A stretch of 8,069 nt of DNA from Nocardia sp. (GTDB taxonomy: Bacteria > Actinomycetota > Actinomycetes > Mycobacteriales > Mycobacteriaceae), in assembly GCA_013361595.1 (NCBI GenBank), contig JABFXT010000111.1, forward strand, positions 1 through 8,069, in the 5' to 3' direction. The notes beneath the pieces were generated by a model. The model was not told where the DNA came from and ran no database searches. It saw nothing but the letters and a program-made list of their open reading frames with translations. Of the stretch, positions 1 through 6,086 are shown piece after piece; position 1 is the first letter of the stretch, and each line of letters starts with the position of its first letter. Both the position numbers and the translations under genes were made by a program.

Positions 1-1
1 A

Positions 2-34
2 CTCGACGACTACCCGATCCCCGCACCGCACTGA
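2..34 (+). CDS. 3' end of an unidentified upstream gene (partial)
   Basis: The frame starting at position 2 reads LDDYPIPAPH and stops with TGA at 32-34. All ten codons are typical for this genome, with G or C at most third positions. The stop lies 27 nt before the next start, so this is probably the tail of a co-directional gene in the same transcript as the VOC protein. Ten residues are too few to name a family. The reading is supported by codon choice and spacing only. Confidence 0.45.
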   Translation, partial: LDDYPIPAPH

Positions 35-47
35 CCCACCCGATACG

Positions 48-53
48 AAGGAG
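48..53 (+). promoter_or_regulatory. Ribosome binding site of the VOC gene
   Basis: AAGGAG lies 8 nt before the ATG at 62. It is a strong Shine-Dalgarno match and fixes that start. It contrasts with three other genes in this window that have no such site. Confidence 0.8.
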
Positions 54-61
54 ACACCATC

Positions 62-511
62 ATGCACGCGAGCACATTCCTGTGGTTCGACGGCCGTGCC
101 GAGGAAGCCGCCGAACACTACACCCGGATCGTCCCCGGGTCGACGATCCTCGACCGGCGGCGGGACGCCGACGGCCGGGTCGCCACCGTCGTCTTCGACC
201 TGGCCGGGCAGCGCTTCATCGCCCACAACGGCGGACCGCTGTTCACGTTCAGTGGCGCGATATCGCTGTATCTCGAATGTGACACCCAGGCGGACGTCGA
301 TACCGCGTGGGCCGCGCTCACCGAGGGCGGGAAGGAGGGGCCGGGTGGCTCGCTCACCGACCGTTTCGGCGTGACCTGGCAGGTCGTCCCGAAGGCGATG
401 GCCGAACTCCTGGCGGCCGCCGATCGCGACGGTGCCGAACGGATCCTCGGCGCCGTGCACGCGATGACACGGATCGATATCCAGGGCCTGATCGACGCGC
501 GCGACCGATGA
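62..511 (+). CDS. VOC/PhnB-like family protein (3-dmu-9_3-mt fold)
   Basis: This 149-residue protein looks like a single-domain member of the vicinal oxygen chelate superfamily, in the PhnB-like branch often mis-named 3-demethylubiquinone-9 3-methyltransferase. The family hallmarks are in order: TFLWFDGRAEEAAEHY at residues 5-20, HNGGP at 55-59, a second beta-alpha unit with AISLYLECDTQADVD at 66-80, DRFGVTWQVVP at 100-110, and the closing MTRIDIQGLIDA near 135-146. Length is normal for the family and the protein should be cytosolic. Members are small dimeric proteins whose substrate is usually unknown, so I assign no reaction. The ATG at 62 has a good ribosome binding site. Its stop overlaps the start of the membrane-protein gene by 4 nt, which suggests one transcript and coupled translation. 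Family call is confident; function is not. Confidence 0.9.
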   Translation: MHASTFLWFDGRAEEAAEHYTRIVPGSTILDRRRDADGRVATVVFDLAGQRFIAHNGGPLFTFSGAISLYLECDTQADVDTAWAALTEGGKEGPGGSLTDRFGVTWQVVPKAMAELLAAADRDGAERILGAVHAMTRIDIQGLIDARDR

Positions 512-1605
512 CGGGCCGCTACCACACCGCCGGAACGCCGCCGCGCACGCGCGCGGCCGGCACCGCACCCGGCGACGATCCGCCGGAACGGGGACGCCTG
601 CGCGCCGCGTGGACGCTCGTGCTGCTGACGACCCTGTGCGCGGAACTGACCTTCACCGCGGTCGCGGTTCCGTTCACCTGGCTGCTGCTGCCGCTGCTGA
701 TGGTGATGTACGGCGCCGGTGTCCTTCTCGTCCGCGAAGCCGCCGTCCGGGCCGGTGCCGGGTGGCCGAGCCTGGTCCTGCTCGCACTGGTCTATCAGCT
801 GGCCGAGGACGGGCTCGGGTTGCAGGCCCTGACCAGCCCCCGCCTCTACGGAGCCGCCGATTGGGGGTGGCGCGCCCTCGGCGTGAACTGGACCTACTGG
901 GAATCCCAGATCGGGGTGCACGTGGTGTTCAGTGTGCTGATCCCGGTCGCGCTCACCGATCTGCTCTTCCCGGCGGCCCGGCGGCGTCCGTATCTACGGG
1001 CTCGCGGACTCGCCGGCACCGGTGTGCTCGCGGTGGCGGGGGTGCTCGGACTGCGGTTCGTCATCTCGGGCACCGAAGATCCCGGCTATCGGATCCCGTG
1101 GGGTTGGACCGCGGCGTTCCTCGTCGTCATGGTCGCGCTGGCCTGGGTGGCCCTCGACGTGCTGCCGGGCCGCCGGGTTCCCGCCCCGGCGCCCGCGCGG
1201 TCGGCACCGAGGCCCGTATCGGCCGGTATCGCCGCGGCCGCGGCCACGGTCGCGTTCCTGGCCCTGCTGCTACCGCCGGGATTGGGCCCCGACCCGGCCC
1301 TCGGCGAGAGCATCCCGCTGGTCGTGCCGTTCGTTCTGGCCGGCGTCCTGGGGCTGGGAGCCGGCGCGACGATCTTGCGGTGGCGCGGTGCACCGGATTG
1401 GAGCGACCGGCATCTGCTGTGGACCGTCGGCGGGATCCTGACCGGTCATACCGCCTTCATGATGCCCGCTGCACCGGTGGCGGCGCTCACCGGAGCGATC
1501 ACCGTCGCGCTGGAGGTGGCCCTGCTCACCGTGGCGGCGCGCCGGATCGGCCGGACGGGTCAGCGGCCGATACATTCCGGCCGGTCCGGACGGTCGAACG
1601 GGTAG
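508..1605 (+). CDS. Polytopic integral membrane protein, function unknown
   Basis: The protein has 365 residues. A polar, proline- and arginine-rich N-terminus (about 1-33) is followed by roughly ten hydrophobic segments, near residues 34-56, 58-76, 86-106, 135-154, 168-187, 199-219, 237-258, 268-290, 302-320 and 322-344. A charged Arg/Gly tail closes it. Polar residues in or beside the membrane include E77 (VREAA), E100-D101 (QLAEDG), an aromatic patch NWTYWE at 127-132, and H138. I recognise no catalytic motif. The E/D pair recalls unclassified actinobacterial membrane proteins and, weakly, CPBP-type proteases, but the second Glu and the His motifs needed for that call are not evident. I chose the ATG at 508 because it overlaps the VOC stop (ATGA) and the helices begin soon after it. 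No Shine-Dalgarno precedes it, so translational coupling is likely. The last 46 bp overlap the opposing deacetylase gene. Confidence 0.85.
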   Translation: MTGRYHTAGTPPRTRAAGTAPGDDPPERGRLRAAWTLVLLTTLCAELTFTAVAVPFTWLLLPLLMVMYGAGVLLVREAAVRAGAGWPSLVLLALVYQLAEDGLGLQALTSPRLYGAADWGWRALGVNWTYWESQIGVHVVFSVLIPVALTDLLFPAARRRPYLRARGLAGTGVLAVAGVLGLRFVISGTEDPGYRIPWGWTAAFLVVMVALAWVALDVLPGRRVPAPAPARSAPRPVSAGIAAAAATVAFLALLLPPGLGPDPALGESIPLVVPFVLAGVLGLGAGATILRWRGAPDWSDRHLLWTVGGILTGHTAFMMPAAPVAALTGAITVALEVALLTVAARRIGRTGQRPIHSGRSGRSNG

Positions 1606-2471
1606 CGGGACCGGAACTCCTCGGCGGCCGCGGCCATCGTGACGAACTCGACGCCCTCGGCGGCCGCCCAGCGATCCAGCAGGCGTTCGAGCGCGAGCAG
1701 TACCTGCGGCCGCCCGGAGACATCCGGATGCAGGGTCACCGGTATCACCGCATAGTCCAGTTCCCGGTACACCCAGTCGAACTGGTCGTTCCACATCTGT
1801 TCGATATCGCGCGGATTGACGAATCCGTGCGAGTTGGGATGCGCCTTGATGAACATCATCGGTGGCAGATCGTCGACATACCAGTTACCGCAGAACTCGA
1901 CCAGGTCGATCTCCCGGCCGTGCACCAGCGGTTTCATCCATTGCGCGGCCGGACCGGAGGTGTCGACGGGCGTCCAGCTGTCGCCGACCCGGGCATAGAA
2001 CGGGACGAAATCGTTGTAGTTCTGGGAATGCCCGTACGAGAATCCGTAGTCGGCGAGGATCGATGCCGTATGCGCACTCATCTCCCACCACGGCGCGACA
2101 TAGCCCCGCGGCGGGCGGCCGCACAGTTCCTCGATCAGTTCCACGCATTTCGCCATGACATCGCGTTCCTGCTCGATGGTGAGCGAGCGAGGGTTCTCGT
2201 GGCTGTACCCGTGGGCGCCGATCTCGTGTCCCGCCTCGACACACATCCGCGCCTGGGCGGGAAAGGTTTCGAGGGAATGCCCGGGCCAGAACCAGGTACA
2301 CCGGATCTCGCGCCGTTCGAGCAACCGCAGCAATCGCGGTACCCCGACCTCACCGGCGAACACCCCGCGCTGCATATCGTTGGGCGAATCCTGGCCGCCG
2401 TAGGAACCGAGCCAACCCGCGCAGGAGTCGACGTCGATTCCGAGCGCCACCTGGATCTTCTTCTTCGTCAT
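1560..2471 (-). CDS. Polysaccharide deacetylase family protein (CE4, HpPgdA-like)
   Basis: The protein has 303 residues and resembles the Helicobacter PgdA-like branch of carbohydrate esterase family 4. These are metal-dependent deacetylases or amidohydrolases of the NodB fold. Visible motifs are GIDVDS (D13, D15) near the N-terminus, [21 protein letters not shown] at 28-48, PGHSLETF at 63-70, the metal-binding HGYSHEN (H87, H91), RGYVAPWWE at 122-130 (the usual R-x-P region), and [10 protein letters not shown] with H248. There is no signal peptide or membrane segment, so a cytosolic enzyme is likely. That argues against direct action on mature cell wall. Many relatives are simply called polysaccharide deacetylase, and some related enzymes act on small amides such as allantoin or N-acyl compounds. 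The ATG at 2471 is preferred over an in-frame start 39 nt upstream because AGAGG lies 9 nt before it and [15 protein letters not shown] is a normal family N-terminus. The 3' end overlaps the convergent membrane-protein gene. Confidence 0.9.
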   Translation of the reverse strand: MTKKKIQVALGIDVDSCAGWLGSYGGQDSPNDMQRGVFAGEVGVPRLLRLLERREIRCTWFWPGHSLETFPAQARMCVEAGHEIGAHGYSHENPRSLTIEQERDVMAKCVELIEELCGRPPRGYVAPWWEMSAHTASILADYGFSYGHSQNYNDFVPFYARVGDSWTPVDTSGPAAQWMKPLVHGREIDLVEFCGNWYVDDLPPMMFIKAHPNSHGFVNPRDIEQMWNDQFDWVYRELDYAVIPVTLHPDVSGRPQVLLALERLLDRWAAAEGVEFVTMAAAAEEFRSRYPFDRPDRPECIGR

Positions 2472-2480
2472 GCACCACGT

Positions 2481-2485
2481 CCTCT
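2481..2485 (-). promoter_or_regulatory. Ribosome binding site of the deacetylase gene
   Basis: The minus strand reads AGAGG, 9 nt before the ATG at 2471. It decides that start against the in-frame upstream ATG at 2510. Confidence 0.6.
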
Positions 2486-2512
2486 GCTGGTCGGCGGGCG
2501 AGCACAACACAA

Positions 2513-2546
2513 CGCGGGCCGCGGCGATCGTGGGTCACGGCCCGCG
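2513..2546 (-). terminator. Hairpin between the DinB and deacetylase genes
   Basis: A perfect 9-bp inverted repeat (CGCGGGCCG at 2513-2521, CGGCCCGCG at 2538-2546) encloses a 16-nt loop. On the minus strand it lies 56 nt past the DinB stop and is followed by TTGTGTTGTG, which is a T-rich but not pure U-tract. It could end the DinB transcript before the deacetylase gene. It could equally be an operator for the deacetylase, whose start is 41 nt further on. The loop is long for an intrinsic terminator. Confidence 0.4.
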
Positions 2547-2602
2547 GCGGGGTACGACGGCCGGACCGGATGCCGCCACCACCCTTCCGGGAGGCCGCGT
2601 GC

Positions 2603-3070
2603 TCAGCGCACGGAGTCCGCGGTGCGGATCTGTTCGACCAGGATGTCGGCATGTCCGGCGTGCCGGGCGAGTTCCTCGATCATATGCGCGTAGATCCAGG
2701 CGAAACTGACGGCACCACGCCGGTAGTGGACGAAGATATCGTCGTCGGCGGCGGTGCGCGCGATGGCGCGGGACCGGTCGGCGGCGGCTTCGTACTCGGC
2801 GATCACCTGCGCCAGGGTCTGTCCGGGCGGGACCGTCCAACCGGCGTCGTCGCCGCGGGCGTAGCCGTCGCAGGCGGACTCCGCGAGCCCACCGACCGTG
2901 CGTTGGAACCAGACGCGTTCGGCGGCGGCACAGTGTTTGATCAGTCCGATGGGGGTGGTCAGCGAAGGGACCAGCCGACGGCGGCTCTGCTCGTCGGTGA
3001 GCGGTCGCACAGCGCCGATCAGGGCCGCCCGGTTGGATTCGAGGACCGCGTCCCACTCCCTGCGTATCAC
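2603..3070 (-). CDS. DinB/DUF664 family protein (mycothiol transferase-like)
   Basis: The protein has 155 residues and the four-helix DinB/YfiT fold in its DUF664 form. Signs of this are TPIGLIKHCAAAERVWFQ at 39-56 and the closing SFAWIYAHMIEELARHAGHAD at 122-142. Between them lies a run typical of the family: AGWTVPPGQTLAQVIAEYEAAADRSRAIA. Histidines H46, H129, H137 and H140 are candidates for the metal site. In actinobacteria many relatives are mycothiol-dependent S-transferases acting on electrophiles, but the substrate cannot be read from sequence. The start is GTG at 3070, because an in-frame TAA lies at 3080-3082 and no earlier start exists. There is no Shine-Dalgarno. Instead a TAACCT hexamer sits 6 nt upstream, which points to a leaderless message. 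It lies between LysR and the deacetylase on the same strand, with gaps of 112 and 131 bp, so it is probably its own transcription unit. Confidence 0.9.
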   Translation of the reverse strand: MIRREWDAVLESNRAALIGAVRPLTDEQSRRRLVPSLTTPIGLIKHCAAAERVWFQRTVGGLAESACDGYARGDDAGWTVPPGQTLAQVIAEYEAAADRSRAIARTAADDDIFVHYRRGAVSFAWIYAHMIEELARHAGHADILVEQIRTADSVR

Positions 3071-3076
3071 CCGATC

Positions 3077-3082
3077 AGGTTA
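3077..3082 (-). promoter_or_regulatory. -10 element of a probable leaderless promoter (DinB gene)
   Basis: The minus strand reads TAACCT (TANNNT), then six bases, then the GTG start at 3070. The last T therefore falls at -7 if transcription begins at the G of GTG, which is the usual geometry of actinobacterial leaderless genes. No clear -35 is seen. There is no Shine-Dalgarno, and the in-frame stop within this hexamer excludes a longer protein. Confidence 0.55.
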
Positions 3083-3112
3083 GGCGGCGCGCGATTGCGC
3101 CGGTCGCGGAGC

Positions 3113-3122
3113 CCGGATCCGG
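3113..3122. other. 10-bp palindrome upstream of the DinB promoter
   Basis: CCGGATCCGG is a perfect palindrome centred about 47 nt upstream of the proposed DinB transcription start. It could be an operator half-site cluster, but a 10-bp palindrome of this composition can easily occur by chance in GC-rich DNA. Confidence 0.2.
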
Positions 3123-3162
3123 CCGGTGGAGCAGTCGACGCACCACGGCCGGGCGGCCACCG

Positions 3163-3181
3163 GGCGCGCTGAGCCCGCGCC
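3163..3181 (-). terminator. Short hairpin directly after the LysR stop
   Basis: A 6-bp perfect stem (GGCGCG at 3163-3168, CGCGCC at 3176-3181) has a 7-nt loop and begins 2 nt past the LysR stop on the minus strand. No U-tract follows. It may slow or end transcription between LysR and the DinB gene. The short stem makes this a weak call. Confidence 0.3.
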
Positions 3182-3182
3182 G

Positions 3183-4166
3183 CTATTCGGCCACCGCTGT
3201 GCGCTCCCGATCCCCCACCGGCGCGAACCTGTCCAGCACGAAGCGCCGGAACGCGCCGGACGCCTTGGTGATCCGCGGTTCGGTCAGCCAGGTCAGCACG
3301 AGCTCCCGCTCCGCCAGCGCTCCGGCTATCGGGATCTCGCGGCATCCCCGGCCCACCGCCACCTTCTGGTCGGAATGCGGAAGTATCGCGACGCCCAGAC
3401 CGGCGGCCACGACCCCGCGGGCGGTCGTCGTGTCCTGGACCTGGAACCGTGCCCTGGGGGTGAACCCGGCCTGCCGGCACAGGGTGTCGCTCAGTGAGCG
3501 CAGACCCACACCGGGTGTGAAGACGATGAAATCCTCGTTCTGCACCTCCGACAGGTCCACCGAACTCCTACTCGCCGCCCAGTGCCCGGCGGGCACGGTG
3601 AGCAGGAGTTCCTGCGCCTGGATCGTTTTGGAGATGTACATCGATTCCGCGGGCGCGGGCGAGACGAAGGCGAGATCGACTTCCCGCCGGCCCAGTGAGC
3701 GCAGGCAGTTCTCCCGGTTGTCCTGCATGAGAACGAAATCGACACCGGGGTGATCGGCGCGGAACTCGGCGATGAGTTCGGGAACGAATCGGGCACCGAG
3801 GGTGTGCAGGAACGACAGGGTCACCGTGCCGCGTGATCTGGTGCCCTCCTCGTGGGCTTCCAGAATGCCGTGCTGCAACTCTTCCAGGCTGCGCCTGGCG
3901 AAGGGTAGCAGCCGCAGGCCGGCGGGTGTGAGAACGATATTGCGGCCTTCGCGGCGGACCAGATCCAGGCCCAGTTCGCGCTGGAGCCGGGCCAGCATGC
4001 GGCTGGCGGTCGGCTGGCCGATCCGTACCCGGTCCGCCGCACCGGTCAAGGTCGACCAGTCCGCGAGCCCGACGAAGACGGCCAGTTCGGGCATCAGCGA
4101 CCGCACCCCGTGGTCGAGGAGCTCGTCGAGGTCCGCAGCGTCACCCGGTTTCATGCGAAAAAGCAT
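3183..4166 (-). CDS. LysR-type transcriptional regulator
   Basis: The protein has 327 residues from the chosen start. The N-terminal winged helix-turn-helix spans about 27-84: PELAVFVGLADWSTLTGAADRV, then the recognition helix IGQPTASRMLARLQRELG and the wing VRREGRNIVLTPAG. A linker helix follows (about 85-105), then the two-lobed periplasmic-binding-protein-like effector domain (TVTLSFLHTLGARFVPELI to VVAAGLGVAILPHSD). It should bind DNA as a tetramer and respond to a small ligand. It is divergent from the MFS transporter with 59 bp between starts, the classic arrangement in which a LysR protein controls its neighbour and itself. The ATG at 4166 is chosen because GAAGGG lies 6 nt before it. 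The upstream ATG at 4184 has no such site. A start at 4094 would give a more usual N-terminus but has weaker support. Effector unknown. Confidence 0.93.
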   Translation of the reverse strand: MLFRMKPGDAADLDELLDHGVRSLMPELAVFVGLADWSTLTGAADRVRIGQPTASRMLARLQRELGLDLVRREGRNIVLTPAGLRLLPFARRSLEELQHGILEAHEEGTRSRGTVTLSFLHTLGARFVPELIAEFRADHPGVDFVLMQDNRENCLRSLGRREVDLAFVSPAPAESMYISKTIQAQELLLTVPAGHWAASRSSVDLSEVQNEDFIVFTPGVGLRSLSDTLCRQAGFTPRARFQVQDTTTARGVVAAGLGVAILPHSDQKVAVGRGCREIPIAGALAERELVLTWLTEPRITKASGAFRRFVLDRFAPVGDRERTAVAE

Positions 4167-4172
4167 ATCCAA

Positions 4173-4178
4173 CCCTTC
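4173..4178 (-). promoter_or_regulatory. Ribosome binding site of the LysR gene
   Basis: The minus strand reads GAAGGG followed by six bases and the ATG at 4166. It supports that start over the in-frame ATG at 4184, which would place this site inside the coding region. Confidence 0.6.
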
Positions 4179-4202
4179 GATCATGCAATTGTGCAGTGAT
4201 CG
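4178..4202. promoter_or_regulatory. Candidate LysR operator (interrupted palindrome)
   Basis: CGATCA at 4178-4183 and TGATCG at 4197-4202 form a perfect 6+6 inverted repeat with a 13-nt spacer. A CAATTG core and two TGCA tetramers lie inside the spacer. It is centred at 4190 in the 59-bp divergent LysR/MFS gap and spans the proposed -35 of the transporter. Position and symmetry suit a LysR regulatory site, although the spacing is wider than the standard T-N11-A box. Confidence 0.45.
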
Positions 4203-4218
4203 CGCCGCGGTCTACCTT
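4189..4218 (+). promoter_or_regulatory. Probable leaderless promoter of the MFS gene
   Basis: A TTGTGC hexamer at 4189-4194 (three matches to TTGACA) is separated by 18 nt from TACCTT at 4213-4218, which fits TANNNT. Seven bases later comes the GTG at 4226. With no Shine-Dalgarno before this GTG, transcription starting at or near it would give a leaderless message. The -35 lies inside the LysR operator candidate. Confidence 0.55.
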
Positions 4219-4225
4219 GACCGCC

Positions 4226-5656
4226 GTGAGCACATCGACCCGCACGCTCGAACCACCACGCGGCGGCGCTGTCGTCGATACGCTGCTCCGCCGGGGCGAG
4301 CCGCGTTATCGGATGCTGCTGCTGGCCCTGTTCGCGGCCGGTGTCGTCACCTTCGCCCAGCTGTACGCGCCACAGAGTGTGCTGCCCCTCATCGAAGCCG
4401 AACCCGGCTGGGATCTGTCGGCCGCACAGGCGTCGCTCACGATCTCCGCCGCCACTTTCGGTCTCGCCGCCTCCGTACTGGCGTGGGCGGTACTCGCCAA
4501 GCGGTTCGGGGCGTTCCCGGTGATCTGCTCGTCGTTGATCATCACCACGGTCATGAGCTTCGCCGCCGCGGCGGCACCCGATTTCGGGATCCTGCTGGCG
4601 ATCCGCGTCCTCCAGGGCATCGGCGCGGCCGGTATGGCGGCGCTGGCGGTGGCCTATATCGTCGAACGGGTCAGCCCGCACGACGTCCCGGTCGTCGCGG
4701 GAATCTACGTGTCCGGCACCACGATCGGCGGCCTCGCCGGGCGGGTGGCCGGAGCGACGCTCGCGGAGATCGCGGACTGGCGTGGCGCGCTGCTGGGCGT
4801 GGCGCTGATATCGCTGCTCTTCGCGGGCCTGTTCGTCGTCGCGGGCTGGAAGTCCCGGCCACGACCCGACCTGCCCGGCGCATCCGCCCCCGCGACCGAT
4901 CGGGCGGCGGTGACCAGCACGGCCGGGGATCTCGGCGCCTGTCTGACGCACCGACCCGTATTGGGGCTCTACCTGCTGATCTTCGTTCTCATGGGCAGCC
5001 TGGTCGCGCTGTACAACTACTTCGGCTTCCACCTCGCGGACCCGCCCTACGGTCTGTCCGCCGCCGGCGTGGGCCTGTTCTATTTCGCCTATCTCGGTGG
5101 GACCGTGGGCGCCCGGGTGGCCGGATCGGCGGCCGGACGTTTCGGACGCGGCACCACCCTCGCCGTGGCCGTCGCGCTCATGCTCGCGGGTGCCGCGCTG
5201 ACCATGCTGCGCGAGCTCGGCGCACTGGCCGCGGGACTCCTCCTCTTCACCACCGCCTTCTTCGCCGTGCACGCGGTGGCATCCGGCTGGGTCGGGCAGC
5301 TCGCCACGCCGCCACGCCGCGCCACCGCCTCCGCGCTGTACTCGCTCTTCTACTACGCGGGCTCGGCCGTTCTCGGCTGGCTGTTCGGCATCCCCTACGA
5401 GCATTACGGCTGGACGGTCTTCGTCCTCGCCGTACTGGGCGGCTGCGCGGCAGCGGCCTGCCTCTCCTGGGTCCTCCTGCGACCGGGCGGACCGGCCGGT
5501 TCCATCCGGTCCGCCTCGGCGTCGATTGTGCACGGGCACAACGAACCGTCCGAAGTCGCGGCGGGCGCCCATCGCCAGGGTGGTTCGCCCGCTCCGATAC
5601 TGGGTTTCCCCGATCGGACCGTTTCCCGCAATCCGCACCCCGGAGGTATCCCGTGA
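4226..5656 (+). CDS. MFS transporter, YnfM-like
   Basis: From GTG at 4226 the protein has 476 residues. About twelve membrane segments run from residue 29 to about 418, split by a hydrophilic central loop (about 209-243). Motif B is clear (RVLQGIGAAGMAA, R127, Q130). The loop 2-3 motif A is degenerate (VLAKRFGAFPVI), with Lys where the usual acidic residue stands. The second half has a matching GRFGRGT at 304-310. It should export or import a small molecule at the inner membrane by proton coupling. The substrate is unknown, though the layout with a divergent LysR gene recalls the ynfL/ynfM pair of E. coli (from memory). An in-frame GTG at 4196 is also possible, but the promoter geometry favours 4226. 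A 56-residue hydrophilic tail follows the last helix and uses weaker codons than the core. The stop overlaps the next gene (GTGA). Confidence 0.9.
   Translation: MSTSTRTLEPPRGGAVVDTLLRRGEPRYRMLLLALFAAGVVTFAQLYAPQSVLPLIEAEPGWDLSAAQASLTISAATFGLAASVLAWAVLAKRFGAFPVICSSLIITTVMSFAAAAAPDFGILLAIRVLQGIGAAGMAALAVAYIVERVSPHDVPVVAGIYVSGTTIGGLAGRVAGATLAEIADWRGALLGVALISLLFAGLFVVAGWKSRPRPDLPGASAPATDRAAVTSTAGDLGACLTHRPVLGLYLLIFVLMGSLVALYNYFGFHLADPPYGLSAAGVGLFYFAYLGGTVGARVAGSAAGRFGRGTTLAVAVALMLAGAALTMLRELGALAAGLLLFTTAFFAVHAVASGWVGQLATPPRRATASALYSLFYYAGSAVLGWLFGIPYEHYGWTVFVLAVLGGCAAAACLSWVLLRPGGPAGSIRSASASIVHGHNEPSEVAAGAHRQGGSPAPILGFPDRTVSRNPHPGGIP
5642..5646 (+). promoter_or_regulatory. Ribosome binding site of the SnoaL-like gene
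   Basis: GGAGG lies 6 nt before the GTG at 5653, inside the end of the MFS gene. It sets the start of the downstream protein and would let it be translated both by coupling and by fresh initiation. Confidence 0.7.
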
Positions 5657-6030
5657 CCACGACCACTCGCGAACTCTTCGAGCGCTACCACGCCTGCTGG
5701 GCCGATCGTGACCCGGACCGGATCGTCGAACTGCACTCTTCCGATTCGATATTCCATCTGCATTCGGGACAGGAGCCCGCACGCGGCCGGGACGCCATCC
5801 GGGCAGCCGCGGCGAGCACCTTCGCCCTGGTTCCGGATCTGGTCTTCGACCTCGTCTCGTTACGGTTCGGGGCGGACTTCTGGGTGGTGCAGTGGCAACT
5901 GACCGGAACCTCCGCCAGCGGAAAACCCGTCAGCGTGGACCTCGCGGATTATGTCCTGGTCGAGGACGGTGAGGTCGTGGAGAAGCATTCCTATGTCGAC
6001 GGCGTGGCCATGCAGGCGGCGCTGGGCTGA
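5653..6030 (+). CDS. SnoaL-like / NTF2-fold protein
   Basis: The protein has 125 residues, the normal length for a single SnoaL-like domain. It shows the expected pattern of N-terminal helices (TRELFERYHACWADRDPDRI), a buried strand (SIFHLHSG), the G-R-D-A-I-R helix start at about 44-49, then curved sheet strands (DFWVVQWQLTGT, KPVSVDLADYVLVEDGEVVEKHSYVD). Proteins of this cone-shaped fold act as cyclases, isomerases, hydrolases or ligand binders, so no reaction can be assigned. The GTG start at 5653 overlaps the transporter stop by 4 nt and has a good GGAGG. The tight coupling suggests it acts on, or binds, the compound moved by the transporter; this is inference. It is probably under the same LysR control. 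Confidence 0.85.
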   Translation: MTTTTRELFERYHACWADRDPDRIVELHSSDSIFHLHSGQEPARGRDAIRAAAASTFALVPDLVFDLVSLRFGADFWVVQWQLTGTSASGKPVSVDLADYVLVEDGEVVEKHSYVDGVAMQAALG

Positions 6031-6086
6031 CTCCCGACGATTCGACCGCCACCGCCCCGGCGTTCTCCCGGACGGACTCGCGATGG

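Noticed and set aside
609..2693. Long plus-strand open frame of almost 700 codons
   Set aside because: It runs out of frame through the membrane-protein gene and antisense through the deacetylase and DinB genes, is very Arg/Gly/Pro-rich, and shows no domain. GC-rich DNA produces such shadow frames.
5593..5618. Inverted repeat TCCGAT / ATCGGA inside the MFS tail
   Set aside because: A 6-bp stem with a 14-nt loop is too weak, and such repeats are frequent by chance in this composition.
3772..5652. Long plus-strand open frame running into the SnoaL-like gene
   Set aside because: It is antisense to LysR and out of frame with the MFS gene. Only the part from 5653 is a recognisable protein, and that has its own GTG and ribosome site.
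4181..5782. Minus-strand open frame of over 500 codons antisense to the MFS gene
   Set aside because: Composition is Arg/Gly/Glu/Gln-rich low-complexity with no family features, while the opposite strand encodes a clear membrane transporter.
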